Below are positions 21,713 through 35,300 of a stretch of DNA of 64,000 nt, piece after piece. The number at the start of each line of letters is the position of its first letter. Position 1 is the stretch's first letter. This DNA comes from Lingula anatina. Taxonomy: Eukaryota > Brachiopoda > Lingulata > Lingulida > Lingulidae. The translations under genes and the position numbers were made by a program. A model generated the notes under the pieces. That model saw only the letters and a program-made list of their open reading frames with translations, made no database searches and was not told the DNA's origin. The DNA is taken from assembly GCF_001039355.2 (NCBI RefSeq), contig NW_019776106.1, forward strand, positions 6,642 through 70,641, given 5' to 3'.

Positions 21713-22350
21713 TTTTTGAGGGGGTGGAGGTAAAGTGCAGGGTCTTATTGATGGAGTAACGATACGGGAAGGTACTGTACTGGAAAAGGAGATGGCTCAT
21801 TTCTTGGAGGGGTCTGTTTTAAACGAGTTTTGGACATTAAAAAAAAGCATTCAATCGCTACAGGTGTGGGACAATCTTGTGAAAGTAGGCCTACTTTCCT
21901 GAACAAGGAGGCACTGGAAACGTTTAAGACAATTGTTTTATACAACGAGAATTATACACAAAAGTCAAATAACATGCTTATAAATTTAACGCTGCAACAT
22001 TCCTGGTTTCCCCTAGGGCTACACATAGTGACATGTGCAAATCTCAGACATCTAGGCCTAGGCTAGCCTGCTAGGCAAACGTCAAACAAACGTGCAAAGA
22101 GGTTCTGTTTCAGATAATTCTTGATGGTGTGTCTGTTGTGTAATAGGTCTTTTTTTACAATATTGGCAGCAACCCCTGTAAAGCGGCATGTTTTATAGAC
22201 GTTGTACTTGAGTGCTCGTGCTGTGTGCTTGCGGAGACATCTCTGGACATTTTATATTGGACGGGGGCTGTGTTGCCTCGATACGCCCCCTATCGGTAAT
22301 ATTTGATCAACTTACCTACATGAGAAATAAGTAAATGACTAATAATAACC

Positions 22351-25300
22351 ATGGGGAAGAAACAGCATCAGAAAGACAAACTGTAAGTACAGAAAACAAA
22401 TTTCTTGTTGTGTAGGTTTATTTTAGTTTTCGTCATGCAAAGACTGCACTGTGTTTAGCATTCGAAGAATCATGGCAAGAAATTGATTAAGTCAACTTTG
22501 TAGCTTCTGCATCTACAGTACACGGGTAGATGAAAATGTACAATAGGAATGCAATTATAAATAAATATAAATTATATTAAATAGTGATGTAGTATGACTA
22601 CTTGCAAGAAAATATGCAAAACATATTTGACAGGGCCCAAGTGGCTCTAACTACTCAATTGCCAGTACACTTGTTGGAAATAGGTGCAGCACAGTCCCTT
22701 TTTTGGAAGCTAGGCTAACCATAAAAATATGGGAAGAGCAATCATATGTTCATTCCTTGTTTATTCCATCACTCAGCAGAAACTTTCCCTGCCTCAGTGT
22801 CTTATTATTTTGCTAAAGTTAGTTATACATTTTATTTATGTAAACAAGTTTGCTTTCAAATATAATAATTGTCTTACTTCCCTGATTTATTTAACACTTT
22901 TAAAATGTGGCGAGGTTCTCTAGGGGTGATAAATTAGATTATTTTTAGCATGCCCTTTTTGCAACATTAATTCTATCATGGTATTTATCTGTTAAAAAAG
23001 TACTAGACTTGCCCTACAAGAAATCGATGGAAAATAGCTCTTTTTCAATTTTGAATGGGCACTGTAGAAAACATATAACAGCTAAAGCTCTCAATTTAAG
23101 CACATATGTGTGATATCATGTGAAGAATAAGTTCTGTAAATTTCAATCCAAGCAGTTGAGTACATTTTGAGACAGAACGCTTTAAATGTGCAGCAAACCG
23201 TAACGCTTATCCCTTCAAGATCTCGACGAAAACCGGAAGTGCGTCATGACGTCACTCGCTTCTACTTGGAAAGCTGCTGGGTGATTTTCCGATGAGAAAT
23301 ATTTCGTGGCTCATACAAATGTTCGGAAAATGACCATGCAGATAAAAGAAAATTCACTAATCAAAATTGAAACTGCGTAATTACATAGAAAAACATTGTG
23401 CATTCCTGACCTCGACTTGTCAGTGTAAACAAAGTGTACTGAACGCATCGCAAGCAAGCACGTGAATGCCGCGTTTGATACTTTGTATCAGACGCTTCGT
23501 TTTACTTGACAACACAGTGTTTACGATGGGCATGACAGGAAAAACAGTGCAAAAAACACGCACTTCCGGTTTTCGTCGATTTCTTGAAGGCGTCGATTTC
23601 TTGAAGGGCGAGTCTACGTGTCTTTGGCTAAGTGCAACAAGAAGTGGTTTATGTACTTCTAAGTAAAAACGTGTATTTGAAACCTTACCAGTGTGACTTT
23701 AAATGATGCTCTAACTAAGTTCATATAACTCCAGAGTACAACATAATACATGAGTGAGACATGATTTTATGACAAGCCAGCATTTAACACATTAGGTGAT
23801 GGCCAGTGGAAAAAAATAGATGAATTGATAGATAAAAATTCTATTTCTAACTCTGGCTAGGTACCTAACTTGTACTGAGTGGACGCATCTGTATGGTGGA
23901 CATAAAGGAGGGAAGGAAGGAGAAAAAGCAAAGTTCAGAAGACTACCATTCCACTGTTGCAGGTACTGTCAGGTTTAATAGTTGTATTGTAAAATATCAT
24001 GGATAAAATCAATTTCTTGCTCTCAGTGTATATATATGTATCAGTGTACACATACCACTGTTAATGTAGCTCCACAATTGACTGCAATTAAAGGATAAAA
24101 CCATATTATAAATATTTATTTAGATTGTACTCAGTGCATCTTATAAATGTGCGTGGTTCTGCTCCAGCTTATCCTTACAACCATTTGAACATCCATTATG
24201 CACAAAAGAAGGGGTGATATTCGACTTAATGTAAGTAGAATAATTATCGTATATTCAATACCTAAAGTTTTTTTACCTATTATAAACTCAGTTTATGAGA
24301 TTAACTGGTTTAAATGTTAAAATGCACACAATATACACTTTTCCATGATAACTTTAACTAAAAGAAAATATTACAATTAGTGAACTTCAAGAAAATAACA
24401 TGAACTCTTTTAATTCAAAGAAGTGAGGTTTAACCATTAATGTAATGTTTCCCATTGCATGTTGTAGGAATATTGTTCCATTCTTGAAGAAGTACAAAGT
24501 GAGCCCTGTTACCGGAAAGGTTGGTTATGATGGCCTATATTGTTTTTCAACTTTATTTTAATAAGCATTCAGTAGATACCTCAAAAGTGAAAAAAAAGTG
24601 AAATAGTTTATGGTTTTTCATCATTTATAAAACCAACCCAAAAAAGACAAAACTGTCGTACTCAAAAATTAAAATTTAACATTTTGGGTAACTAGTTAAA
24701 TATATTGATGGTGATTTTCTTCCTTCCAGCCTATGTCTGCCAAGGAGCTGATAAAACTCAATTTTTACAAAAACAGTGAAGGTGAGTTTATTTTTAGTTA
24801 CCATATGTGTGTCCTTTTGTAAACATGTATGTCAAACATTAAATATCAAATGTATTGGTGACAAATTGTTTGATACATATACAGTATCTATGATCTGTGA
24901 TTTGTATTATGTATATGTTCCAGATAAATACCACTGCCCAGTAACATTCAAGGTGTTCAACGAAAACTCACACATTGTTGCTATTAAGCCAACTGGAAAT
25001 GTGTTTTCATATGATGTGAGCTATTTACAACTTTTATTTGTATATTTTGATTTTTTTGTCTTCTTCCTACATGTTCAAATGTGTTATTCAAACTATATTA
25101 GAAGACTTAGTGCATAGTTTGTATTTTCTTTGTCATTTAGAAAAATAAATACATTAAATGCTTAATTTGTTATTCAATATCATACAAGTGTAATTAATTT
25201 TCTGGCTGTTTGCTTTGCAGGCAGTAGAAAGACTGAATCTCAAAACAGGACATTTAAAGGACTTGATCAATGATGAGCCCTTCACAAGAGCTGATATAAT

Positions 25301-28300
25301 CACAATACAAGTATGTCAGTGCATTGCTAAACTTCAGAAGTCTTTGATATGAACAACCAGTTTGTACAGTATGTGGCAAATGTAAATGCTATGCAGTGAA
25401 CAAAGGATTCTAAAAGATAAAAAGTATAAAAGGAGAATTGTGAAGTCTTGAGCTTCTAATTTAATCAGATATATGTAGTGAATATTGTTCACTTTGCACA
25501 AAATGTATGTTTTTGTTCATTGATAGGAGAAGTTGTCAAGACAAAAAACTATGAGAGCTCCCATCATCAGCCCTTGATGATTTTTATGTTAATTTTGAAA
25601 AATACTATTACAGGACCCTACTAATCTGGACAAATTTAATTTGGCAAACTTCTATCATTTGAAAAATAATGTCAAGGTGGAAGATGAGGGTAAGTGCTTT
25701 GTCTTGAATACTCATACATGAGATTTTATCATATCTAATTGAAGGAGCTGTTTTAAGTCCTCTAACTTATTGCAAGGTAATTTCTCTTCTAATTTTTGCA
25801 TCAGGTCTAAGTTGTTGACAAATGCAGTATATTTTCTAAGAATTTAAAGCTTTTCTTATCATTTACTTTTATTCGTTTTAGATGAAGTCCTTGCCAGAAA
25901 AGATCCTAAATTTCACCTGAAATCCATAAATGCTGAAACTAGAGATGTCTTGAATACATTAGATAAAGAATATAAAGCACCAGTAAGTGCACATCATAAG
26001 AAGAGAATCTAATATAACCTAAGATATGTCAGTCTATAGCCAATAGATGAAAAGGCTAAGGAATTCCTTATTGAAATAAATGTGTATATTTAACCCAAAA
26101 ATGTTTTTTTCTGTCCTGTTTGAAATGTAAAATTGATATTTTCATTTCAGGAGAAAACAGTTGTGGAAAAGAAAGTTGCTGACAAGTTCAATGCTGTAAG
26201 TACATTATTTGTGTATGTGGCTTTCAGACAAGACTAATCTGTGAATCTAAATACACATCTTTTGCTGCTTATCATGAGTTTTTTGTGCAGCAGTCAATAT
26301 TTCATCTAAGTGGACTACAGATTTTTCTTTTCACATCAAAGTGGACTAATGCTATTTGTGAAAACAGGGCATGTTGTTTTTCTTTCTAGGCATCTTATTC
26401 CACAGGCAGGGTTGCCGCATCATTCACATCTACAGCTATGGACCCCGAAACCAGACATGAAGCAGGTTTGTGCTCACCATTTACAGACATATTAAAAGGA
26501 AACCAATTCATGTAATGTGATTAACCTGTTTATCAATTTATTAGGATGTTTGAATTGTAGCAGTTAGAAGCTGTTGTGTTATGCTCATTCTGATAAATGC
26601 ATTTCTTGAGATCATATATATATATAATCCCACATAATCATTGGTTGTTATTTATTTGTTTATTTATTTTTAGCTTTAATTGATGAAGATATAATAAAAT
26701 ATGAGCGTGTTAAAAAGAAGGGGTATGTGCGTCTGGTTACCAGTAAGGGAGTACTTAACTTAGAGTTGCACTGTGAAATGGTAAGATTTGGCTGCAGTTT
26801 TGTTAAACGATGAAACCTAAATGCAAAATTATCCCTTCAGCCATCAGGAACTGAATTTTGAATCCTTCATCTCTGTCTGTGAGAATAGCTGCCAGGCTAA
26901 GGACTAGTACAGTTGCCATAGGTTTGGTTAAATAATAGACATTTTTAAAGTTAATTTAGTTCAGTCAGCTAAGTGGAAAACTAAGTAGTTGTTTTGAGTA
27001 ATTTTTCCAATATCCAAACCCTTCGCCTTCAAACAAGTAGTTTTCTATTGCCTACAGTACTAGTCCAAGTAACTGGTTGTCTGAAACCTTAAACCATCAT
27101 TTTCATTGTTGAAGCTCAGAATGGAATTTTGAATCTAAGGATTTTTAACCAACACTTATGTTTCATTAAGGTTCCAAAGACATGTGAGAACTTCATGAAG
27201 CACTGTGCTAGTGGATATTACAAAGGAACAACATTCCACAGATCTATCAGAAATTTTATGGTTAGTATGAAAAATAACTAACAATTGCTTCTTGGGGAAA
27301 TTTGTTTCACCTTTGGTTTATAATTACAGATTTTCCTGTAGTTAGAAGATATCAGATTTCTTAATTGATTTTTTTCTTTTTATTCTTATATTTATTTGTT
27401 TTAAGCGGGAAAAGAGTTTTATCCAAGTAATTTTGTAATTAGTTTCACATTTATTTGCTATTATCAGTACAAGAAATTGGGAAGCATAAATTCTATAACT
27501 TGTGGTGTTCTGATTTTAGATTCAGGGAGGAGACCCCACAGGAACAGGCAAAGGTAGGTGGTAAAAATAAATATAGATTTTCTAATCATTCATATATATA
27601 TATACCATGGTGTTTTACTGACATAGATGCTGTGCATCCATATTCCAGTGAAGACTGTTTGGAGTAATATATGTTAACAGAAGAGCACATTTTAACCACC
27701 ATATGTTAACAGAATACGATGTATTTCTTTATTTTTTCTGGCAGTGTTAACTGAAAATGATGTGTTTTATGTAAAGTGTTATGGCAAGTGCTTTATGTAA
27801 AAGGATATTTCTCATATATTGTGAAAAACTTAAGACTCATTTTTGGCCTATTTTAAACCATTGCATTAATTCTTTCTGACATAAATGCAGTGATTCATGA
27901 TGAAATGTTTCTTAATGGTCACAGGTGGAGAATCTGTATGGGGTGGAGCCTTCAAGGATGAATTCAAGCCTAATCTAACTCATTCAGGGAGAGGTGTACT
28001 CAGCATGGCAAACTCTGGCCCCAACACCAACAAATCTCAATTGTAAGTACTCCCTTAAATAAAACATGGCCACAGTTGGCTCTGGAAACCATGGGGTCTT
28101 TGTTTCAGAACCCTGTGCAGTAAATGTTTATACCTGCATGTTTGAAATTTGGCACGGTTGTACTGAAGGGTGATCTTAGTAATGGTACATGTGGTTTACC
28201 CGCGACGCATCATTTATTTATTTATTTATTTATCATTATTTTTTTATTTGGAGCCATGTCTTAAACTTTGGCATGGTGTTGTACCAATTCTCGCATGTTT

Positions 28301-30470
28301 TCAACCATTAGTCATCAGAGATTGTGCATGTTCTGTTTATTTCATAATATTACATGACTGCATTTAGTTATGTGAGGTGGAGTGTAAGCTTTCCTAAGTC
28401 TGTCCTAAGTATAAGCAGTACATTCTAGAGATACAATGAGGTAGATCAATATGCTGACTAATTTGTTGAGATGAAAAGTAACAGAAAGATTTCAGATCCA
28501 GAAAATGTCACCATGACTGGAAGCATTAGTTTCACTCTTGTTGTATAAAAACTAACAATGATTGTGGTCCCTTTTTCTTTTTCAGTTTTATAACCTTCAG
28601 ATCTTGTAGGCACTTAGATCAGAAACATGCAGTATTTGGAAGGTAGGCTGTTTTATCCTGAAACTGGGCAATTTTCAGTTCTCACTTTATACTGAGTTTT
28701 AAAACATGTTCTAATGTACTCTGTGTCACATTTCACAGTGGTAAAAATACTGTCAGTTTTATAAACATTTATCCGGAGTTTATAATTTAACCTGATTGTT
28801 TATAAATAACCCCCACCCCACCCGGGTAGATAGATTTACATCACCCTACAACTCACAGTGGTTAACAAATGTTATTGTATATAAAACAAGTATTTCAATA
28901 GCATTATTGATATTAAAAGTGATTTGTTGAGATTTGAAATATTGACCTTGACTGTGATGTTATACAGCTTGAAATTGAAAATTTGGTTTGTTTTCCCATG
29001 CTAGGGAGTGTACTATCACCATAATTCCTTATTTCTAACTGCATGCCTAATTGAAAGGCACAATTGTCACCGGCTACCCTACGACCAGCACAATATTGCC
29101 CAATTGTATATCTTAGCATTTTTGATAAATGATCAAATGTCAATCTTGTAAATTTTTTGAATACTATAATAATATAATAATAATAATTTATTGAGCATTA
29201 AAATGTGTACAGTTATATTTTACAAGCTCTCTAAACTACAATTTTACATAAATTAGCACATAAGCTTAAATAAGTATAATTACTTTAGATCATTATAATA
29301 CCAAAATACATATATGCCAACTACTTCAGACATATAGCTCACAATAGTAAGACACAATCTTAAAATGTCAAGTTTTATTCAGTGAACTCGTATTTATGAT
29401 CAGAGGTTTAAAATCAATTGGAAACTCACCTGGAGCTGGAGTGGGCCTTTTTGTGAAAAATATAGAACCCAGAATGACTAATTAAGTAGACTCTTTTGGG
29501 TGAATAGTTTTGTTTACGTGATTGTTTAAAATGCCAACTATTATATTTCAGGGTTGTTGGTGGTTTGGATACATTAGATGCCATGGAGAAAGTAGACACT
29601 GATAAAAATGACCGACCAGTGGTGAGTGCTCTTGGTTAGCTTGGGATTTGTCTTTCTCTGTTTGAATTTATTGGTCTATCAGTTTATAATAAGCTTGTTA
29701 ATTTTTAGGTCATCAGTTTATCGTTACCAAGATATTCTATTCAGTTGTAATTAAACTATTTTTAAACAATGTTATCATGGATTGTACATTTCATTGCAGG
29801 AGGAAATAAAACTGATCAGCTGTACTGTCTTTGTAAACCCCTACCAGGAGGCAGAAGAGCAGGTGGGAAAAAATTTTTTTATCAAACTGAACTGCATTCA
29901 TCGTTATTCACTCGTTAAAATGTTTTGTCAAAATGAATTGATGCTGTCAAATTTAAAGGTGCCTTTGGGAAGTGAAAGAAGTTTTTCTTTTGTTGTTGTT
30001 GTTGTTTGGCATTTTGCATTATATGATATTTTTAATTAAGTCATCTTTTGTGGTAGCTTGCTAAAGAGAGAGAGATGGAGTTAGCCCGGGAAAAGGAGGA
30101 ACAAGCTAAGCTAAAACAGAGATTTCAGCCAAAGAAAAAAGAAGATGGTCCAAAAGTGTACAGGGAAGGAGTAGGAAAATACATAAGCACTGAGTGAGTA
30201 TGCATCGCTATTCAGTTATCAGGGAACAAAAGCAATATTGATATTTGTATTAGAGAACACAGCTTTATCAACTTGATAAAGGACAGACAAGTAATTTAAA
30301 CCTTCTGATTGGTTTCTTTTATGTTATTAAAATATTGTTTCTGGTAAAGAACTGCAAGTTTACTTTTTATCCATTCTAGAAAGCGAGATATGGATGAAAC
30401 AGATAATTTGGAACCAGTCAGAAAGAAAAGCAAAGGAAAGACTGGTTTTGGAGATTTTTCTTCATGGTGA
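22351..30470 (+). CDS. PPIL2: RING/U-box peptidyl-prolyl isomerase-like 2 (cyclophilin-like 2)
   Basis: Twenty exons join in phase to 515 codons: 22351-22382, 23861-23962, 24168-24230, 24468-24519, 24730-24781, 24924-25015, 25221-25310, 25614-25689, 25882-25982, 26151-26195, 26390-26465, 26674-26780, 27171-27260, 27520-27553, 27925-28042, 28586-28642, 29552-29621, 29800-29862, 30057-30193, 30380-30470. The N-terminus [10 protein letters not shown], a U-box (SLSLQPF...CTKEGVIF...LKKYKVSP) and a central DPTNLDKFN motif are diagnostic. The cyclophilin domain has [25 protein letters not shown] and VFGRVVGG. The C-terminus is GFGDFSSW. Vertebrate PPIL2 is a nuclear spliceosome-associated protein with ubiquitin-ligase U-box activity; its isomerase activity is doubtful. 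Here the position of cyclophilin A Trp121 is His (RHLDQKH), which fits a weak or inactive isomerase. Length is close to the human protein. Poly(A) signal AATAAA lies at 30839-30844. Confidence 0.96.
23211..23608. mobile_element. Inverted-repeat element in PPIL2 intron 1
   Basis: Left end 'cccttcaagatctcgacgaa' continuing through 'aaccggaagtgcgt', and right end 'acgcacttccggttttcgtc' continuing through 'gatttcttgaaggg', are inverted repeats of about 33 bp around a 330 bp core. The right end carries a duplicated 'gtcgatttcttgaagg'. The 66-codon ORF at 23466-23666 runs across the right arm and is probably not a gene. No target-site duplication is obvious. Confidence 0.65.
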
Positions 30471-32347
30471 CTGTTATTAAATGAAGTCAAGGGAATATTT
30501 TACAGAATTTTTGAGTGAACAGGTTCTTAGGCAAGGAAGCCTCACTGTGAGCCAGGTGGTGGTTGAACTGGTTTGAAGATTATTTTTTGAAGTTGCATTT
30601 GTAAGGATAAATATTTTGTGATGGAAACATTTTATATTTTTACAATTTATTCATTTGAAAGGAACTGACACAATGTTGACTTGGTTCATGCTGTTTTCAA
30701 CATAAACTGGTTTAGCAAATTTTAAGCCACTTATTGTGATTATGGCATATTTGCTTGGAGCCTTTAAGATATTTTAAGCCTTTTAGATGCAGGATCATTT
30801 ATTATTTACCAAATGAAAAATAGGGAAAGAAGTATGTGAATAAACTTCAACAAGTTGAGAATGTGTGAGATTTATTTATCACAATATCACCATCTGACAC
30901 AGGTTTTCATCCATTTACAATATGTCACTTGTCAGATAAAAAAAAAAATCAGGTGTATATAAATCAAAAAAATATTTCACTACAAATCAAGCTTTGGCCT
31001 GCATTTAATAAGGATTTGGCCATTTAGCAGAAACTCTTTAGATTATTAGTTTTATTATAAGTATTGTTTTTTACATTACTTGTATAGTCTAAATGGCATG
31101 TAAAATATATACATGGCTGATGTACCTCCGCATACATTTCTTCAAAAGAAGCAGTTTATTTCAGGGAAGTACTAGTAAATCCGCTAAAGATGCCAAAGGT
31201 GAATCGCTTCTTTTGTCACATGTGATAAATATGATATAATTAATTCCTGCCATAATAATTATTTGTGAGCCTCTCATTTAACAATAAATAATGTCATTGG
31301 GCAGATTCATCATTAAATTTGACCTGCAGGAAGGTCTAATGTGCTGTATTACACATTTATCACATGTGATAACAAAAGGCAATGACCTGCATGGCCCCCT
31401 GCACCTCCCCATAACAACAGCTAAGGAAATGACCTAAAGAATTGTTATCAAAGTATGGCACAGCCACTTTTTCTTTGGAAGGTAATAACAAATTATTTAA
31501 ATTCTAGTTTTTGCTACCTTAAATAACTGAAATAAGACAAATATTACCAAAGTAACTCATTTTTCTGACAAATTTGGGGTCCATAATTTTTTCTTTTGCC
31601 AAACAGCATAAGTTTTCAGATCTTTTTTTTATAAAATAGATGGACATAATGTCTTATACTTCTGATTTTCTACTTCCAGTTTACATCTAAATTTGCTAAT
31701 AATCCTATCATCTGAATCTCAGACAAAAGTCACAACAATTGCAAGGAGTCTCAGAGATGTACTTCCACATTGAAATGTAGATGTCTCTACACTGTGATGA
31801 TAAAAGTAAAATAATGAGAATGCACTGATCACAATGTCTGCTCCTATATCAGTTATTAAATGTCTAGTATCCTCCTCTTCATGTTTCCATTGTACCTCGG
31901 ACGTTGCCAACATTTCGTTGCTAAAAAGTTGAAACGGCACAATATTTAACAGATACAAATTTTTAATTAATTTCACATACATTTTTTAAAATAAGTGGCA
32001 GTCAGTGAATATTCAATTAATTGGTGAGGAACAATGTCCTCAATAACATATATTTCAAAATGCTGGAGAGCAAAGGATTGACCTCCATTGAGTAGATTAC
32101 GTTTTTTAGATTGACAGTTCTGGCGTTTTGTTTCTTTTACACACAGTATACTTGGCCCACTAAAGTGGCATTAAGACAGCCAAGATAATCTGTGCCTGTA
32201 TTATAATGAGTGTGCGGTGTGCAAAAGGGACAAAATATTAATCTACTCGAGATACTTCCATCTTGGGAGTGCAACTCCCTTGAGAAGGCCTGAAGAAGAA
32301 CCATACCTCAAATAAAAAGATAAACATATATCAGAGAGCAACTGTAC
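30471..32347. other. Convergent intergenic region PPIL2/PITP
   Basis: This region contains the PPIL2 3' UTR and poly(A) signal, an inverted repeat at 31209-31380, and the unresolved 3' end (last exon and UTR) of the - strand PITP gene. A candidate acceptor reading '...ttcttcttcag' on the - strand lies at about 32300, but the peptide after it does not resemble a PITP tail. Confidence 0.5.
31209..31380. repeat. Short inverted repeat (possible MITE)
   Basis: 'cttcttttgtcacatgtgat' at 31208 and the near-complement '...cacatgtgataacaaaag' at about 31361-31378 form about 20-bp inverted ends around 130 bp of AT-rich sequence. Both arms contain the palindrome tcacatgtga. The element type is not recognised. 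Confidence 0.5.
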
Positions 32348-35300
32348 CTTATCCAACTCTTCTTTAGTCTTCTGTTCTATTGCGCGTATATCTTCCATTG
32401 TCATTCCATGCCATTTATCAATCCAACAAAATACTTGACGATGGAAGTTTGTAAATATCCTTCTCTCAGACTAAAAGCATATGAAAAAAAAAGCCATGTA
32501 AGAGAAGTCAACTTAACAAACTGGGGGAAATAAAATTATTAAAAAACGGATAAACTACAAAAAAATAAACAAATTATATTTATTTATTTATTTATTTATT
32601 TTGCAACTTAAATTGGCCTTTATTAGCAAAGTCAGCAATGACCTTCACCTACCTTCTGAATGAATTTTTCTATTTTGTTTTGGAGACCCCACCATTTAAA
32701 GTGACATGTAACTAGCTTGTAAGCACACATCACTGGCTCTGTAGTATTCTGGAATTAAAAAATCCAAATTAGACACTTTTTTCACTGATCTGTTGTGTTG
32801 GATGGTCTTAATACCAAAATTCAAAAGTGTGCTAATCTGGACTCCTAGGAAAGTGGCCACCATCTGCTGGATGGAATATATAGTCTTTATTATAACAAGA
32901 CATACTGTCTTAATTTTTTTTTTAAACTACACTCATACACCGTTTTACTCACAATCCAATTTTTATCGAGTAGACCTCTTCCTGTTTTTTCTGACTTAAA
33001 TTTAGCTGGATCCTCATCTGCTTTGTAATCCTGCAAAATGTTTTTTAAAAATCAGTAGCTAAATACAGAAAGTCTTCCATAGCAATGTTATGGTTATAAT
33101 ACTGGCATCACATCCCATTAAAATCACCAAGTTAGCTTAACTACCAGATTGAGTAATGAACACACTTTTTCTACTACAACTAAAACCAACTATCCATTGT
33201 TAACAATGTCTAAGGTAGACTTTGTGCAACTGTGTATATGAAGTGGCAATACAGGAATATACATATATTGGATTTTCTTTGAATATGGACTGTATGTCAT
33301 GCTACAAGTACTACAATGTATTATCATGCTGGCTGCTGGTATGGTTATTACAATTTTTATTATAGATGTGCTGCATGATAAATAAATGATAAATCTCATT
33401 CTGAATGTTATACCAATGTAATGTCATTATGGGTATTGGAAGCCTTTATTATCATCCAAATACCTAAAATTAGGTTTTTCCTGCATCTTATTATTCAATA
33501 ATATATGTCCCTTGACAAAGGCTTACAATATCCTTTTGGCAAAGGCTAACAATATCCTTAATACAAACCAAAGTATTAAACCAAGTACTATTTATGTAAT
33601 TAACAGTGCTCCAGAGAGGGCAAGTGCCTGAAAACAGTTTATGTCAAGCCTGGCATTAACATTCAGAACATGAAATGAGACATTCTGTAAGAGTACATAT
33701 TTGTCATAAGGATTGCATTAATATCTGCATTACAATAGCAAACTGCCTTACCTGTCTGGAAACCTCATCATTTGCTATGTCTATGCGTATTATTTCACGC
33801 TGCGCAAGCAATTCATCTGGTAAGTTATGAGGCTGTAAAAGACCAAGAAAAAAAGTTGTTTTGAGTAGTATCTAAATATCAATGCTACAAAACATAGAAA
33901 TGTTACACTGGTCTCCACATCAATTATTTCATGCATCTTATCTATGTGACTGCTTTTTGTGACAATCTTTATGACAATTTATAAAATATTTTTACTGGCT
34001 AATAGTGGCTAAAGTAAATATTCCACAAAAGCTTAGTCATATGAATATTAAGACTTTATAAAACACTATAAAATCAAACTGAGTTTCTAAATACTCACAT
34101 TATGAGATTCTCCCCTGTCTGGCAAATGTATAGACTCAATCTTGATAAAAAAATTTTCCTTCATATAATCATTCTAAAAAATGAAAACAAATATAACAAA
34201 TATTTAAACCATACTTGTAACAAAGTCAAAAATAAAACAGCTAAGCCGTAAATAAACAGACATATTCATGTCAAATCTGACGGGAGCAGTTACTGTCTAA
34301 AAATGACAAACAACCTATTTAACAATGAAAATGCATTCAGCATTTTTTCATTAATTTTGATGCAATAATACACAATTCTTTACAGCATGATCACCACCAT
34401 TTTTAATTATGTATTACTTTCACTGTTGATATTCAACAAATTATACTAGCAAAGGTCAAACAAAAATAAAGGCATCATGATTCAGGCCAGTAGCCAGCAA
34501 TTTCAAACGGGGGGGGGGGGGGGGGGGGGGGTGTCTTTTTTTTTTCAGAAAAATTGAATCTTTTTCTTTGAAAGCTTTGTGTAAGTAGATCAAATTTTAT
34601 CCAGAGCATACTTTTTCTGGCTAATATATAACCTGAGACTTTTTTTTTAAATGTTAAGACATCCTTCAATTAAATACATAAAACATAGGTTACTTGCCGT
34701 GACTACAGTCCTGCAGTAAGGAAAAGCATTCCATGCCTTCTCATGAAATTCCAATGAGCCCTGTGGTGCCAGTAAGCGGATGAAACGAGGAACTTTACTG
34801 GAAATAGTGAAAGGCATGATACTGTACATTTCAAGATGATTACATATTGCAAATGTAAATGCTTAGCATTCCCAGAAATCTTTACACAAAGTAAACACCA
34901 AATTGGACACAACATGATCACTACATGTTCTTTACTGCTAGTGTAGCTACTTAGTGGCCACCTGATCCCAACTACTGGAGAGAAAGATTGCTGCATATAC
35001 AGGTAAACAATGCATGACTGTGTGTGACATTATTGACAGGATTATGGTACACATCTTGACTAATATAATTTTAACCAGTGACAATGGATTGTTTGTTATT
35101 TCTACATAATAATGCTTAGCAATACACTTACATGGTTTAATGCTTATCTTATTATAACAATAAGTACTGCAACCTGGTGCCAGGAATTTTGTGGTAAAAT
35201 TTTTGTGGTAAAACTTACTATCATAATGTACTATTTTGAGAAATTTAAACCTTATATTTAACACTATTCCTACTGTAGCTTTTATCTACCTAAAGAAATG

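Larger units (their letters stand above)
19964..22350. other. Region between the JmjC gene and PPIL2
   Basis: This region includes the 1.24 kb segment unique to unit 3 (20000-21244), the N/poly(A) junction near 20380, homology to the JmjC upstream flank (21245-21455) and a (TTTA)n tract at about 21661-21711. Four TAGGCCTA sites lie at 21046, 21629, 21886 and 22053. The divergent promoters of JmjC (-) and PPIL2 (+) should be here. Short ORFs are not convincing. Confidence 0.6.

Noticed and set aside
34475-34669. 64-codon ORF with a poly-Pro run
   Set aside because: Produced by the G-homopolymer inside a MITE.
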